Assembly (NCBI GenBank): GCA_022606135.1
Contig: JABYQN010000010.1
Location: forward strand, 1,240,001 to 1,304,000
Reading direction: 5' to 3'
From: Fomes fomentarius
Lineage: Eukaryota > Basidiomycota > Agaricomycetes > Polyporales > Polyporaceae
DNA length: 64,000 nucleotides
In this document: in pieces, positions 53,953 to 64,000 of the stretch
Numbering within the stretch: the first letter of the stretch is position 1
How the letters are laid out: each line of letters opens with the position of its first letter
The notes under the pieces: generated by a model
The model's database searches: none
Told to the model about the DNA's origin: nothing
What the model saw: the letters and a program-made list of their open reading frames with translations, nothing else
Program-made: the position numbers and the translations under genes

Positions 53953-55127
53953 TGGCTACCACCCAGGTCAGCATCGTCCCCACTACGAGTCCCAGTACGC
54001 CTTGGAGGGTAATCTGATGAGGTTTCGCCTGGACAGCACTACTTGTGGGCCGCAGGACACTTTATCCTACTACTGTGCTCCTTCCGGTTTTTCTTCGCGA
54101 AGTTGCTCTTCAGAGCTGTGTCTCCCTTCTGGTACAAAGGTGTGTACATGTCTACCTGGGGCTTCGCGCGGGGTTGTTGAGACGTGGCTCGGACTATAGC
54201 GAGCTTCACCGGGGCGCTCGTTAGTTATGCCATTGTGTGCCAGTAAGTTATCGTATGGTCTTCATGCCGTGCGAGCTTCGTTGACTAACGATGTCTGTGT
54301 AGAAAGTCACTTGGGGTATGTGTTTGTTATGTGCTATCTGTCTCGACAAGCTCCTCAACAGTCATGCCATACACAAGGTGCCCCAACCCAACGCTGCCTG
54401 GATAAGGCGCGCCCTCCTTGACGAGGTACGATCCAAACTATGCAGTCTCGTTCGGAGTTCTCAACCTGGCTATAGAACATCCAATACTTCCTCCTGGCGT
54501 TCTTCTGGTGGTCTTCGCGGCCTGTGACGCGTACGTGGCTGTGGAATGCAATCTCCTCTGGTCGGCTGAACCACCTCGAACAGTTGCGCTGCTGCCATAT
54601 GCCATCTTCTCCCTCTTCCACGCGTTGACCTTCACGCGCACGACCCTCATGCCCCAGTTCCTGCCTCCGGGTCCTCCCGCTCAGCAGGGTGCAGCTCCTA
54701 CTCCCCACCCCCTCGCTAAGAAGCTCCAAGTTTGGGTGAAAAGTGCGTGACTTTATCAATATGCAGGTGCACCTGTACTCACCATATGCACCTAGCCAAC
54801 TACGACAATGCCATGAGGGCTGTCGCCTTCACTGAGCTTGCGATCATGATCCGCGTTGTTATCGGAGCCCTGACGCTCCGCACATCTCTCATTTCGCCCG
54901 TCATCTACGCACACTTCCTCCGCCAGCGTTGGTATCAGTCCAAGTTCACGCGCGAGGCCTTCGCTCTTGTCCACGACCGTATCAGTAAGTTCGTGAACAG
55001 CCCGGGCAAGCCACCTGTGCTGGCGCAGGTCTACAACCAGGCCGCAGGGCTTGCTGGCAAGTGGGCTAATACCCCGAACGGTGCGGCGGCTGCGGGGGCT
55101 GCGGGAGCTGGGGCGCGCAGGCAGTGA
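53953..55127 (+). CDS. POM33/Tts1/TMEM33-family membrane protein
   Basis: Eight exons, 53953-53967, 54022-54139, 54200-54242, 54303-54315, 54378-54425, 54476-54530, 54584-54742 and 54796-55127, close to 260 residues. Blocks typical of the family are GQHYLWAAGHFILLLCSFRFFF, TGALVSYAIVCQKSLG, NIQYFLLAFFWWSSRPVTLALLPYAIFSLFHALTFTRTTLMPQ (in pieces), and ELAIMIRVVIGALTLR..VIYAHFLRQRWYQSKFTREAF. Three or four membrane spans are expected. Pom33 and Tts1 shape the tubular ER and nuclear envelope and help position nuclear pores. The Gly/Ala C-terminus is variable. Exon 4 has 13 nt and exon 1 only 15 nt. Acceptor choice before exon 5 rests on phase. Confidence 0.87.
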
Positions 55128-55319
55128 GCTACATAACGAACACCACATCTCTCTTGTAACGACTTGTCTTGACTTCTGCTCGAACTCTGGATCCAGTAGG
55201 ACGATAGATTAACTGCAATTTTATGTTGTCTATAACGTGTTGGTTTCTTGTTCGCTCGGGCGCGAATGCATTTTTTGCTCCTGGACTCGACTCCACATAG
55301 TGCATCATCTCGTCTGCCA

Positions 55320-55347
55320 TGACGTCACGCGTGCGGGAGTATAAGAG
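55320..55347 (+). promoter_or_regulatory. CRE palindrome and TATA box of the small membrane-protein gene
   Basis: TGACGTCA at 55320-55327 is followed 12 nt later by TATAAGAG at 55340-55347, some 50 bp before ATG 55396. The arrangement is that of a compact, inducible core promoter. A TATATAT stretch follows nearer the start. Confidence 0.6.
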
Positions 55348-55395
55348 GGAAACGGCTAGCGGTATATATGTATTACTCTTCTCTACAGCACTATC

Positions 55396-55760
55396 ATGAC
55401 CTCCTCTTTGTCCTCTGCTCTGGGCAACCTGCTCCAATCCCTCGCGTCCATTGGCGCGTCCTTGCTCCATTCATTCATTGCTGTAATTACTGCAATAGTC
55501 GCGCTCCTTCAAACCTTGTTCGTTAGCATATTCCAGTTGGCACAGTCCTTCGTTGCCTTCGGTGTCGACCTGTTCCAGGGAGTTGTCGGGTTTATAGCAG
55601 GTATGTGAACCGTGCTCGTTGTCCGCACCATCTCTCGCTGACGTCTTGCAACACGACGATAGCCAACCTCTTTGGCCTCTTGCTTGTCGGAGGGGTGTAC
55701 TACTGGTATACCTACCACAGTGGGCAAGGAAAGAGCAAGTCGAGGAAACGCACTGCTTGA
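55396..55760 (+). CDS. Small hydrophobic membrane protein
   Basis: Exons 55396-55600 and 55663-55760 (intron 62 nt) give 100 residues. The N-terminal 65 residues are a continuous hydrophobic/Ser stretch (LLHSFIAVITAIVALLQTLFVSI, then LAQSFVAFGVDLFQGVVGFIA), able to form two amphipathic or membrane helices. After the intron comes a clear transmembrane segment (NLFGLLLVGGVYYWYTY) and a basic end (KSKSRKRTA). No known family is recognised. A strong promoter layout (CRE plus TATA) precedes it. Possible roles include ER or mitochondrial membrane shaping, but nothing in the sequence decides this. Confidence 0.65.
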
Positions 55761-56255
55761 ATGGTGCCATGAAACATGCGATAATTTCGCAGTCGATTCT
55801 TGGTATGCTTTGATGAATCCCTCCCTGCTTGACCTATCGGGTTGACTTTGCTCCTGTCGCAGCTGCATGTTGCACCATCTTCTACCCTGACCGCCTGTAA
55901 TGTTTTCCGTGCTGGAATGTATTAGCATTGTATCGCTGTATGAGTGTAATATCATGCCGCTTGTTAGCCACCGCCTGAGGATAAATAGCCATTGACCGGG
56001 CCGAGGAATGACGCCGAATGTAGCCGCTCGGGGCAAACAGGCAATGAGAGGCGCCCGGCGGGACGGGAGTTGGAGAAGAACGTTCACGTCCTCAAGAACT
56101 GAACGCGAGGAGTCGATGTCACGAATCCCGCTGCCATCCAACTCTCCTTCTTACAACCGTGGCGCAGGCGCTCCTCGTGCCCTCTCTCCCATTCCCTTCC
56201 CCCAGAACGCGCATCCTCTCCTCTTCCTCCCATCCGTCATCAATCGAACGCGTCC
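55761..56255. other. Intergenic region
   Basis: About 495 bp hold the 3' UTR of the small membrane gene and the promoter of the CBS-PB1 gene. CT-rich sequence near 56210-56235 may be the promoter pyrimidine tract. No gene is supported. Confidence 0.45.
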
Positions 56256-58654
56256 ATGTCGACCCTCTCCGGCTCCGTCGCCGAAACTAGAAGGAAGCAG
56301 AACAAGAGGGATGAGGTACGTGTCACCTGTCCACTCTTCCTCTCTTCTTACTTGGCAGCGTGCCACAAAATGGAGCACACGGGCACGGAGGGCGGAATAC
56401 ACGTGTACGCGGTGCCATGTCCGGGACACCCACGTCCTCGCCAGAGCGCGTTGTCTCTGCGCCCAACGTGCTCTCCATACGCCGCACGCCAAACCGCATA
56501 TCGACTCGTACTGACAGTCCGTATGTGCAGGCCATCCGCAAGAAGATCGAGGGCGAGCTAGCGCGCAAGCGCACGATCTCGACAACGAACCAGCCTGCCC
56601 CCGGCGGCCGCCGTCGCAGAGACAAACCCAATGTGCAGAAGGGTACCGTCGCGGCGCTGAAGCCCAGTCCTGCGCTGACCGTGCCGGAGAACATCACTGT
56701 GTCGGAGGCTAGTCAGCTATGTGCGGCGAAGAGGACGGACTGCGTGCTGGTCGTGGATGATGATGAGGGTTTGAGCGGTATCTTTACAGCCAAGGACTTG
56801 GCTTACAGGGTACGTACATCACCTATCGTACTGAACACACGACCTGATTGCGGGAGATAGGTTACCGCTGAAGGTTTGGATCCCCATACCACTCCGGTCA
56901 GCCAAATCATGACCCGAAACCCAATGGTCACTCGCGATACCACTAGTGCCACCGAAGCTCTTCAACTGATGGTTCAGAAACACTTCAGGCATCTGGTGCG
57001 TGAAGTCTCTTCATCTTCACAAGCGCAAGGTGGCTGACGGCGTGCCTCAGCCTGTTTGCAACGAAGAGGGCAACGTCGTCGGTCTGCTCGATATCACCAG
57101 GGTCTTCCATGAGGCTCTGGACAAGGTTGAACGGAGCTCCTCTGCCTCGGAGAAGCTCTACAGTGCTCTCGCCGGAGTCCAGTCTGAACTCGGCACAGGT
57201 CTGGGCTCCAACCCTCAGGCTGCCGCTATGCTGTCCTATGTCGAGGCCCTCAGGGAGAAGACCGCGCTTCCCGATCTGACGACAGTCATGGACTCTCGTA
57301 CTCAGCCCGCGACCGTAGGGCCGAAGACGACTGTCAAGGAGGTGTCCAAGCTCATGAAGGAGCGTCGTACGACTGCTGTCTGCGTGATGGAGCCGGCTGC
57401 TCCTGGTCAACCGACGCCCAAGATTGCAGGTATCTTCACGAGCAAAGATGTTGTCTTGCGTGTCATTGCTGCGGGCTTGGATGCTGGACGGTGTAGTGTC
57501 GTTCGTGTCATGACTCCTCATCCGGACACTGCTCCGCCAACCATGACGATTCACGATGCGCTGAAGAAGATGCATAGTGAGTGCCATGATTCATGATAAG
57601 ATGTGCCGTGCCTCATGAAAAATACTCTTCAGCTGGTCACTATCTCAACTTGCCTGTTGTTGAGGCGGATGGTCGTTTGGTCGCCATCGTGGATGTCTTG
57701 AAGCTGACATACGCCACTCTCGAGCAGATGAATGCCATGTCCACGGAAGCGGCTGGGGGCGAGACTGAAGCAGAGGGCGGGCCGATGTGGGGTCGTTTCT
57801 TCGACTCGCTCGGTGCGAACGAGGATACGGAGTCGATGGTGTCTGGTTCGCACTACCAGACCGACAGTATCTCCCACTCGCGCGGCTTCTCGCGTAGCAT
57901 GTCCCACATTGTGCAGTCTCCCCACTCCGAAGTCCACCCTAATGATTCGGCGTCCGTCGTTGATGACGACCAGGAGTCTGCTCTGGCTGGGTATGGAAAG
58001 CACGCTGGGCAAGGCGTTCCCTCGATAGTTGGGCCTCCTGCGAGCATTCCTCCGGTCGATGACGGCACGTACGTCTTCAAATTCCGTACTCCAAGTGGCC
58101 GGACACACCGCTTCCAGGCTCGTCACGACAGCATAGAGATACTGCGCGAGATCGTTAGCGGGAAGCTTGCGACTGACCCCTTCTTCACCAATTACAAGAC
58201 CTCTGACCCATCTGAGCCCCCTCCGGACCCTACCGACTTCACGCTTTCGTACACGGACGAGGACGGTGATATTGTGCTCATCACCTCCGACTCCGATGTC
58301 TCGGACGCAGTCAAGATTGCTCGTTCCACCCAGACTGATCGTGTCGTCCTGTTCATCCAAGGTGGCAAAGGCTGGTCTGATGTGATGGAGAAGAAGAGTG
58401 CTCAACAAGCTGAGGCAGTGGCGGCGGCGGCTGCACAGGAGATGAAGGAAGTGGAAAAGACCGAATCTGTCGCGACACCCCCAGTGCAACCAATTCCCAT
58501 CCCATACGCTCCGCCTCCGTACATTCAGCCTCCTCCGCCGGTCCAGCCGGAGCTCGTTATGGGTATTCACAAGGACCTGCTTCTTCCTGCCAGCATCGGC
58601 GCGTTAGCTGCGGTGATCCTTGGTGTCTTCACCATCTCTCGCTTAACAAGATGA
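56256..58654 (+). CDS. CBS-domain and PB1-domain membrane protein (Mug70-like)
   Basis: Exons 56256-56315, 56531-56809, 56861-56995, 57051-57576 and 57633-58654 join to 673 residues. The start MSTLSGSVAETRRKQNKRDE|AIRKKIEGELARKR fits family N-termini, which supports skipping the 215-nt first intron. Four CBS motifs follow: ITVSEASQLC..GLSGIFTAKDLAYR; MTRNPMVTRDTTSATEAL..VVGLLDITRV; VMDSRTQPATVGPKTTVKEV..IAGIFTSKDVVLR; VMTPHPDTAPPTMTIHDAL..LVAIVDVLKL. A PB1 domain (TYVFKFRTPSGRTHRFQ..FTLSYTDEDGDIVLITSDSDV) and a C-terminal tail-anchor helix (LGVFTISRL region) complete it. CBS pairs bind adenosyl ligands; PB1 mediates protein pairing. Exact role in fungi is unclear. Confidence 0.92.
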
Positions 58655-59114
58655 TGACAAAGGTATATTTGCTCGTATGGGTAAGAAAGGAGGTGTGGAA
58701 TGGATGGATGATCCCAATACCTTAGTCTGGATTCGTTTCAATGCCCTGTTGCCTGCTATATGAGATTTTATTCATAGTGCTTTCACTTACGACCCGCCGA
58801 TGTCCACGACTGTTCATGCGTTAACGACATAGAATGCATGCTTAGACCTCGCCATGCGAGTGTGCTTGAACGCGTGAGCTGTGGGTGTGTGTTCCAGGAA
58901 GGTAACCGGTACTGTATTATCGCAATGGAGCCCCACGTGGCCAAACGCGTCCGAAGTACGATCGGGTTACGCGCCGTCATGTTCTATATTGCCGCCACTT
59001 GGCCGCCACAACCTCCTCCCGCCCATTCTCATCCTCGCTCCTGCCACCCCCAACGCGCGTCGGCTGCTGCGACACGACCAGGGTACATGTTTGTCTCTGT
59101 CTGTTGGCCTTCCA
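58655..59114. promoter_or_regulatory. Intergenic region with CACGTG E-box upstream of SGF11
   Basis: A CACGTG core at 58934-58939 (in CCCACGTGG) lies about 180 bp before the SGF11 start. No coding feature is supported in these 460 bp. Confidence 0.4.
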
Positions 59115-60774
59115 ATGCCGAAACGAGAGCGCGATGAGGCGGTCGCCGAGCTCGTGAGTGTCGCGCCTTCTTGGTCGTCCCGCGGTCGTTCCGCGCACCT
59201 CGTGCTGACGAGTCGTGTGTGTATGCAGAGTTCGACTGTCTTCGCGACGATGTTGGAGGAGATTCTGATGGACGTCGTACAGCAGTCTCACCAGGAGATC
59301 GCGCGCGCGAGGGCCGTGTGCGATGTCTGTCATACTCGGTGCGTGCCATACTTGTTACGCGGTGGTTCATGGTTGTTAACGTGCATACAACAGATGCGGA
59401 GCGGGTGCGTTACTTTGGCGGTGCATTACCCGTGTTGTGCTGAATGTTGGGCATGAAATTCAACCAGTCCACGTTCCCGGGCCGTCGAATGGCGTCGCAA
59501 GTGGGTCGAGAATATCCACACCGTCAGGTGAGACAAAGCTTGGAGAAAGGAACAGTCCTTCTGGTACTGGCGTGAACACGCCTGTGAATGGGAAAGATGG
59601 GACGACATACTTTGAATGCCTGGAGTGCAATCGTCAGGTTAGCCCGTCCAACTGCGCACTGTGTCTCTCAGAGACGACGTTCCACCCTTGCACAGATTGC
59701 AGCCAGCCGGTATGCTCCTCATCTGAGTAGTTGTATGGGCCTGGGGAATCGAAGAGGCGCTGCGCGGAATGCGTCTGCCAGGTCAAAGTGGGTGCTTTCT
59801 GCCTAGACTGTGCCGAGTGCATCCAATTCGTCTCATGCACTGTATTACCCAGGCTCGGAAACGAGCTTGGAAAAGCTGCATCCCCGCGTTTTGCCTCAGA
59901 GGCTGGTGATGTGCCCGACGAGCCCAAGTCCGCCCCTAAAGGCAAAGGGAAATCAAAGGCGAAGAAGACCGGTACGTAGTATCCACAACGTATACCTGGC
60001 GTATATCTGAAATGGGTACTTGTGAAGACTCGACTCTCAATGTCAATGGCAAACGGGTCAGTGCATCCAATATCCTCATGTTTATGCAGCCTCGCTCATC
60101 ATGACACGGCGGGTTTCTGGATATAGACAGGGTCTCCATCCGTGTCTCCCACGAAGAAACCATCAAAGAAGCAGAAGACTGCAGGTAGGTGCGGGTCACA
60201 GTGTGTTTTACCTTTCCTAAAACATCTGCACAGGATCTCCTGCGGCTCGAGTCAAAGCAGACCCCGACTCTCCTGCATTCGGTTCTGTGAGTGACGATGA
60301 TCCTGCGCATTCACAACTTCTCATCATGTATGTCGGACAGTTGCTACAGGTTCCCTCGAACGCTTCCCGCATACCTTCAAAATTGCGGGCATCTTCTACA
60401 GTTTCCTCACTTCCTGGTCGAGAACGGCGCTCTTCGTCTCCTGAGTCGCCATCTCGGCTATCTTCACCTGCTCGCTCCATCTCTACGCAGGCATCTACGA
60501 TCATACGAAGTCCTGCTATCAGCACCGCGACTCTCAAGTCGAAGCAAGCAAACGGCAAGGGCCGTGGTGTACCTGCACCACCTCGGATACCGAGTCCGCC
60601 ACGCCCTCCACCACCACCTATCACTAGAATGCCCGTGACAGACTATCTCGTCGGTGAGTTTCGGCTCGCATCTAGTTCCAAGACGTTTGAATGGATCACT
60701 CACATTGACACTACGTATGATAAGACGTGGAGGGCGAAGAGACTGGCTCCTCTACTGATACTGACAGTGACTAA
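59115..60774 (+). CDS. SGF11: SAGA deubiquitinase-module protein Sgf11
   Basis: Ten exons close to 334 residues: 59115-59153, 59229-59338, 59394-59404, 59468-59637, 59696-59781, 59853-59971, 60131-60184, 60234-60286, 60341-60653, 60725-60774. The N-terminal helix FATMLEEILMDVVQQSHQE contacts Sus1/Sgf73. The Sgf11 zinc finger is FECLECNRQ|IAASRYAPHLSSCMGLG (Cys-x2-Cys, His-x3-Cys), interrupted by an intron after the second Cys and continued by RRGAARNAS. The finger docks the Ubp8 module on the H2A/H2B acidic patch for H2B deubiquitination. The C-terminal Ser/Pro/Lys-rich region is far longer than in yeast (99 residues) and ends acidic (VEGEETGSSTDTDSD). Exon 3 has 11 nt; the last-but-one acceptor could shift by nine nucleotides. 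Confidence 0.85.
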
Positions 60775-61315
60775 CAGGCAACGGGCCTCGTCTCGGTGAC
60801 CGCGTATTCTTGCTATGAACCTCGTTTTGTACCGCATATCTGAGTCCCGTTTTGCTGTTCAGGATAGGATCTCACATACAACAACATCTCTCGATCGGTG
60901 TATTCTATCATATGTATCGCTTTCGACCTGCATTGGTGCTCGCAATTGATCGTCAGGCTCGTAAGAAGTACTCAATCCTTTTTGCGGTAGATGGATGCTC
61001 CAGACATACATAGTCAGCACTTCATGTACTTACGCTCATGGCGAAGGCAACACGAGGGAGTGAGCGTACTGCGCCAACGGGGGTACAGTGTACCAGACGG
61101 CAATGCATGTGTTACAACAGCGAAAAACCAGTCTACAGTAACGTGCCCAGAGCAACCCAAGAAACGAACGATTAGTCTACAACAGACTAGGCTATTCTAC
61201 AGTCTAGGATGAATCAAGATTGTCGTGGATCGATGTGTGAGCGTGGACGCGAACGCGGATACGTGAGGACGTGAGTGCGATAAGTGTTGATAGGTGTGAG
61301 TGTCTTGTGGGTCCG
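60775..61315. other. Convergent intergenic region
   Basis: This is 0.54 kb between the 3' ends of SGF11 (plus) and the MFS gene (minus). The short open frames are not supported. It probably holds both 3' UTRs. Confidence 0.5.
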
Positions 61316-63813
61316 TCACAATTGTTCGGGAGGATGGGACGGGAAGGACGTCCAGAGAGCAAACATGGCGACACATTGGGAGATCGTGATATAAGGGAGT
61401 GTGCGTGGGCCCACAGCAGTTAAGAGCGTGCCCGTGATGAACGGGAAGAGAGCTGGGGAGTGCCACGGCATTACATGTTGGTCAGCGACATATTTCCGGA
61501 CAGATGAACCTGGCGCCGCAGCTCACCTGCACCAAAGCTGCCAAACGCGGCACTGTGTAGATTAGGTGGTTGATGTTGAGTGACAACTTGGAGGAGAGAC
61601 GGTGAATGGAGAGTAGACAACGTACACGATGGCTAGAGAGACGAGATGGACTTCGGTGGGAAGGAGGTCCCTCGCTATCCCGATGTTGGCGGGGTATATG
61701 GGACCATAGACCAAGCCGACTACCGCCGCGGAGACGGCATTTTCTATGCATGAGGGAACAAACCAGATGAGGAGGTGCATGCAGGCTGCGATGACTGAGT
61801 GCATCAAGTCAATCACAGCACGTGACGAACGCAAAATAAAAAGGGGCTTACGGCTAGATGGACGGTGTGGCAGGAGGAGAAAGTTAGAGTGACCGTGGTG
61901 GCAAGTGGGAGGTGTTGGGTTACGTACATGCAGCCCTGGACGATCCATTTGCGCTGTCGGAAAGTGACACTGTTCGGGAGCAGTAAGTGTGCTGTCAGCC
62001 CGAAACGGGCAGGCGGGGAGGACGTACATGCTCCCCATATAACCCCACACGAAGCGGCTGATTGCCATTCCCGCCCAGAAGCCACTGGTAACGTATCCTA
62101 CCGTGTTCGGGTTTGCAGCCTGATTAGCCGGCGGTTAGCTTGCACTTAATCTAGTTTTAGATACTCCGAGGAACGAGGACGCACTCTCATGTTCAGCAAG
62201 TAAATGACAATCTGCGGGAGTGGCTGGTGAGGCAAAGGCAAAGGCATCAGAGTTGGCTACGTACAAAACCCTGCGTGGAGCTCTCGCTGGAACAGTAGCG
62301 CAGTGAGAATTGGTCAAGAGAAGAATCGAACCAAGCTTTCGTACCTTCCCGTGTAGAGCATGGAGAAGATGGCAGATGCCCAGAGCTTCGGCTTCCTCAG
62401 CGCGATCGAGTATGCTACGAGCGTTCAGGATAAGCTCTGGAACCATCAGCCGCACCGGTACTGAACGCTGCTTACTGCGAGGTCCGGCCGATTCCCTCTT
62501 TTGAAGCACTGGCGCCGTGCTATGCGCGGGAGAAGGCTGCGAGTCGCCCACCGTAAACGCACTCGCCACGTCAGGAGAGGGCGGAGAGGATCTGAGCAGG
62601 CTCCATGCAAAGTCGGCATCGCGCTGGAGCTCGTTCCGGGTGGGCATGAATGCGTAGGTCAGGAAGGACGTGTTGAGTGCGGAGAGCACGAGAGAGCCAA
62701 AGTAGAAGTTCGCCCAGCGAATTCCTGTGGCTATGATGCTCTGGCACACGAGCGGTGCGCCGAAGGCACCGACAGCTATGTATTTATAGTATAAGATGAG
62801 AACGATGGGGTCCAAGATCTGGAGAGAAAGACCCTACCCCAGGAGCCGTACATGTATCCAAGCCCTCGTTTCGACACGGTGGACACGTACACGTTACTGT
62901 GGATGGAGTGAGGAGGAGACAGATAGCCAAGGATATGTTTCTTACAGTGTGGCTGAAAGTAGAGTGTCAACATGCCAAGTGATATGCAAGCCAGCTATTG
63001 TAACGTACCCAGAATAAAAGACCGCGAGAACGCCGAGAGGGCGTATGCTACCAACATGCTGGGGAATCCGCTTTTGGTGCCCATGATCATAAAGAACGTC
63101 GAATGCGCAATGCTCGCGAGCACCAGGGTGAGGAATCTGCAACGAGAGGATGAGAAGCCGACAACGGTTGTGATGCCTTCTTGATTCTTTCGTCCAAAAG
63201 ACCAGGGCGAAGAGAGCACAGAGGGTGCCTTGGTTGCAAAGAAACGACCTTGGCCGAGGAAACGCGTGATGAACTCGACGGATATCGTTCCACATGAGTA
63301 TCTAACGGGATAGCCAATCAGGATTTCTCGTTTCTAGTGCGGAGTACTTACACGGATCAACTTACCCTGCCGCACTCGCTACGAATAGAAGGGACGATGT
63401 CATGAAGCTTAAATCGAAGTCATTTTTAAAGTCTGGAAGGATCACGGGTTCAAGCTCCATAGAGGTGTCAGTCGTGTAGGAGCTCATGCTTACATGGTAG
63501 GAGTGTCCCGGTGACTGATCGGGAAAAGGACTGGCGTTAGTGGCAGAAGGAGCATAGGAGGAAAAACACAAGGATCAATACCTCCATCTCCCCAACCCAA
63601 CACGAAGAGAGCGAAGAAGGCGGAAGTCAAACGGATTTTCCACTGTTCGTACTGGGGGATATCGACGCGAATAGGAGCCGGGAAGCTACGCGATGTGGTC
63701 GTCTTCTCCGGGTCAGAGGAGTCGTGTGAACACACTGGCAGTGGGACAGACGAAGCCTTTGGCTCTGACGTTAAGCAGCGCTCAGGAGTAGACAGAGAAG
63801 AGGGAGACTGCAT
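61316..63813 (-). CDS. Major facilitator superfamily transporter (fungal Bsc6/fucose-permease-like)
   Basis: About 15 exons from ATG 63813: 63813-63582, 63514-63494, 63432-63366, 63301-63009 (may hide a 69-nt intron), 62952-62946, 62896-62838, 62775-62476, 62414-62345, 62286-62265, 62211-62185, 62119-62028, 61969-61928, 61853-61852, 61794-61626, 61552-61527, 61452-61316. Phases close to 521 residues (498 if the 69-nt piece is removed). MFS blocks: QWKIRLTSAFFALFVLGWGDG, FMTSSLLFVASAAG, RGLGYMYGSW, FGAPLVCQSIIATGIRWANFYFG, KLWASAIFSMLYTGSESSTQGF, VGYVTSGFWAGMAISRFVWGY, AAVVGLVYGPIYPANIGIARDLLPTEV, FGAALFPFITGTLL. A cytosolic loop of about 70 residues splits the two halves. Substrate unknown. 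The 5' promoter reaches the window edge. Confidence 0.83.
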
Positions 63814-64000
63814 GTCGAGAGCGGGACGACAAATGAACACTCAGGAGAGGGCCTACAGGGCAAAGAGATTTATACTTTCGGGGACGCTGCAGAGACGATC
63901 GAACGTCTCCAACTTCGCTGTATTCGGTTCGAGGTCCGCTACGTACAAATGGCGCCCCACAGCATGGCGACTAGCAGAGGTAGCGCGACGGAGCCGGCCT

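Noticed and set aside
56316..56530. An extra coding exon in the first intron of the CBS-PB1 gene (frame reading TPTSSPERVVSAPN)
   Set aside because: The frame is open, but joining exon 1 directly to 56531 gives the family-typical KRDEAIRKKIE sequence; the internal frame needs an unsupported acceptor.
63840..64000. A further gene at the right edge
   Set aside because: Only the upstream flank of the MFS gene is visible; no frame with a motif or splice context is present in the last 160 bases.

Overview
The window reads as euchromatic nuclear DNA of an Agaricomycete (mushroom-forming basidiomycete), possibly a wood-decay fungus. The support is moderately high GC, many very short introns (mostly 47-75 nt, GT..AG, CTNAC/CTAAT-like branch sites), closely packed genes on both strands, and families typical of Agaricomycetes: a FunK1-type kinase relic, membrane-anchored jelly-roll-like proteins, an AusD-like methyltransferase, a secreted GH16 and a CBM19-like secreted protein. 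I saw no transposon ORF, CRISPR array, rRNA or convincing tRNA. Gene models were spliced by eye. Where exon lengths close in frame I give exon coordinates; otherwise I mark the model as uncertain.

Layout. 1-6.5 kb: a C2H2-type zinc-finger gene (-), a Baeyer-Villiger-type flavin monooxygenase (-) and a small mitochondrial protein (-). 7.1-13.0 kb: a tandem pair of secreted, single-pass membrane proteins (+) sharing an ectodomain and exon phases but with different cytosolic tails. 13.5-20 kb: an EEP/TDP2-like phosphodiesterase (-), a tiny protein (+), a 12-exon peroxisomal thiolase (-), and lipoyl(octanoyl)transferase LIPB (+). 20.6-26.5 kb: GH16 glucanase (+), F-box protein (-), an orphan gene (-), and a second tiny protein (-) related to the one at 15.6 kb. 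27.7-37.1 kb: ATP11 (-), GT49-like glycosyltransferase (+), MDV1 (-), a single-pass membrane protein (-) and the p23/SBA1 co-chaperone (+). 37.5-44.2 kb: a decayed FunK1 gene (+), an AusD-like methyltransferase (-), a 2.3 kb stretch without a convincing gene, and a secreted CBM19-like protein (+). 44.5-64 kb is mostly housekeeping: zf-met2-like small protein, TIM10, UTP4, MPV17-family, PTH2, HAS1, POM33/TMEM33, a small membrane protein, a CBS-PB1 protein, SGF11, and an MFS transporter cut off from its own promoter by the right edge.

Themes. Mitochondrial biogenesis and dynamics genes are frequent (ATP11, MDV1, TIM10, MPV17-like, LIPB, PTH2, the small 5.9-6.4 kb protein). Ribosome synthesis is represented by UTP4 and HAS1. 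Five adjacent pairs are head-to-head (thiolase/LIPB, ATP11/GT49, membrane protein/p23, TIM10/UTP4, PTH2/HAS1), and the membrane protein/p23 start codons are only about 37 bp apart. No biosynthetic cluster is evident: the monooxygenase and the methyltransferase are about 35 kb apart with housekeeping genes between them. The most unusual observations are the paralogous tiny-protein family with a shared acidic C-terminal motif, micro-exons of 2, 6, 7 and 11 nt, the frame break in UTP4, and the kinase-less FunK1 relic.
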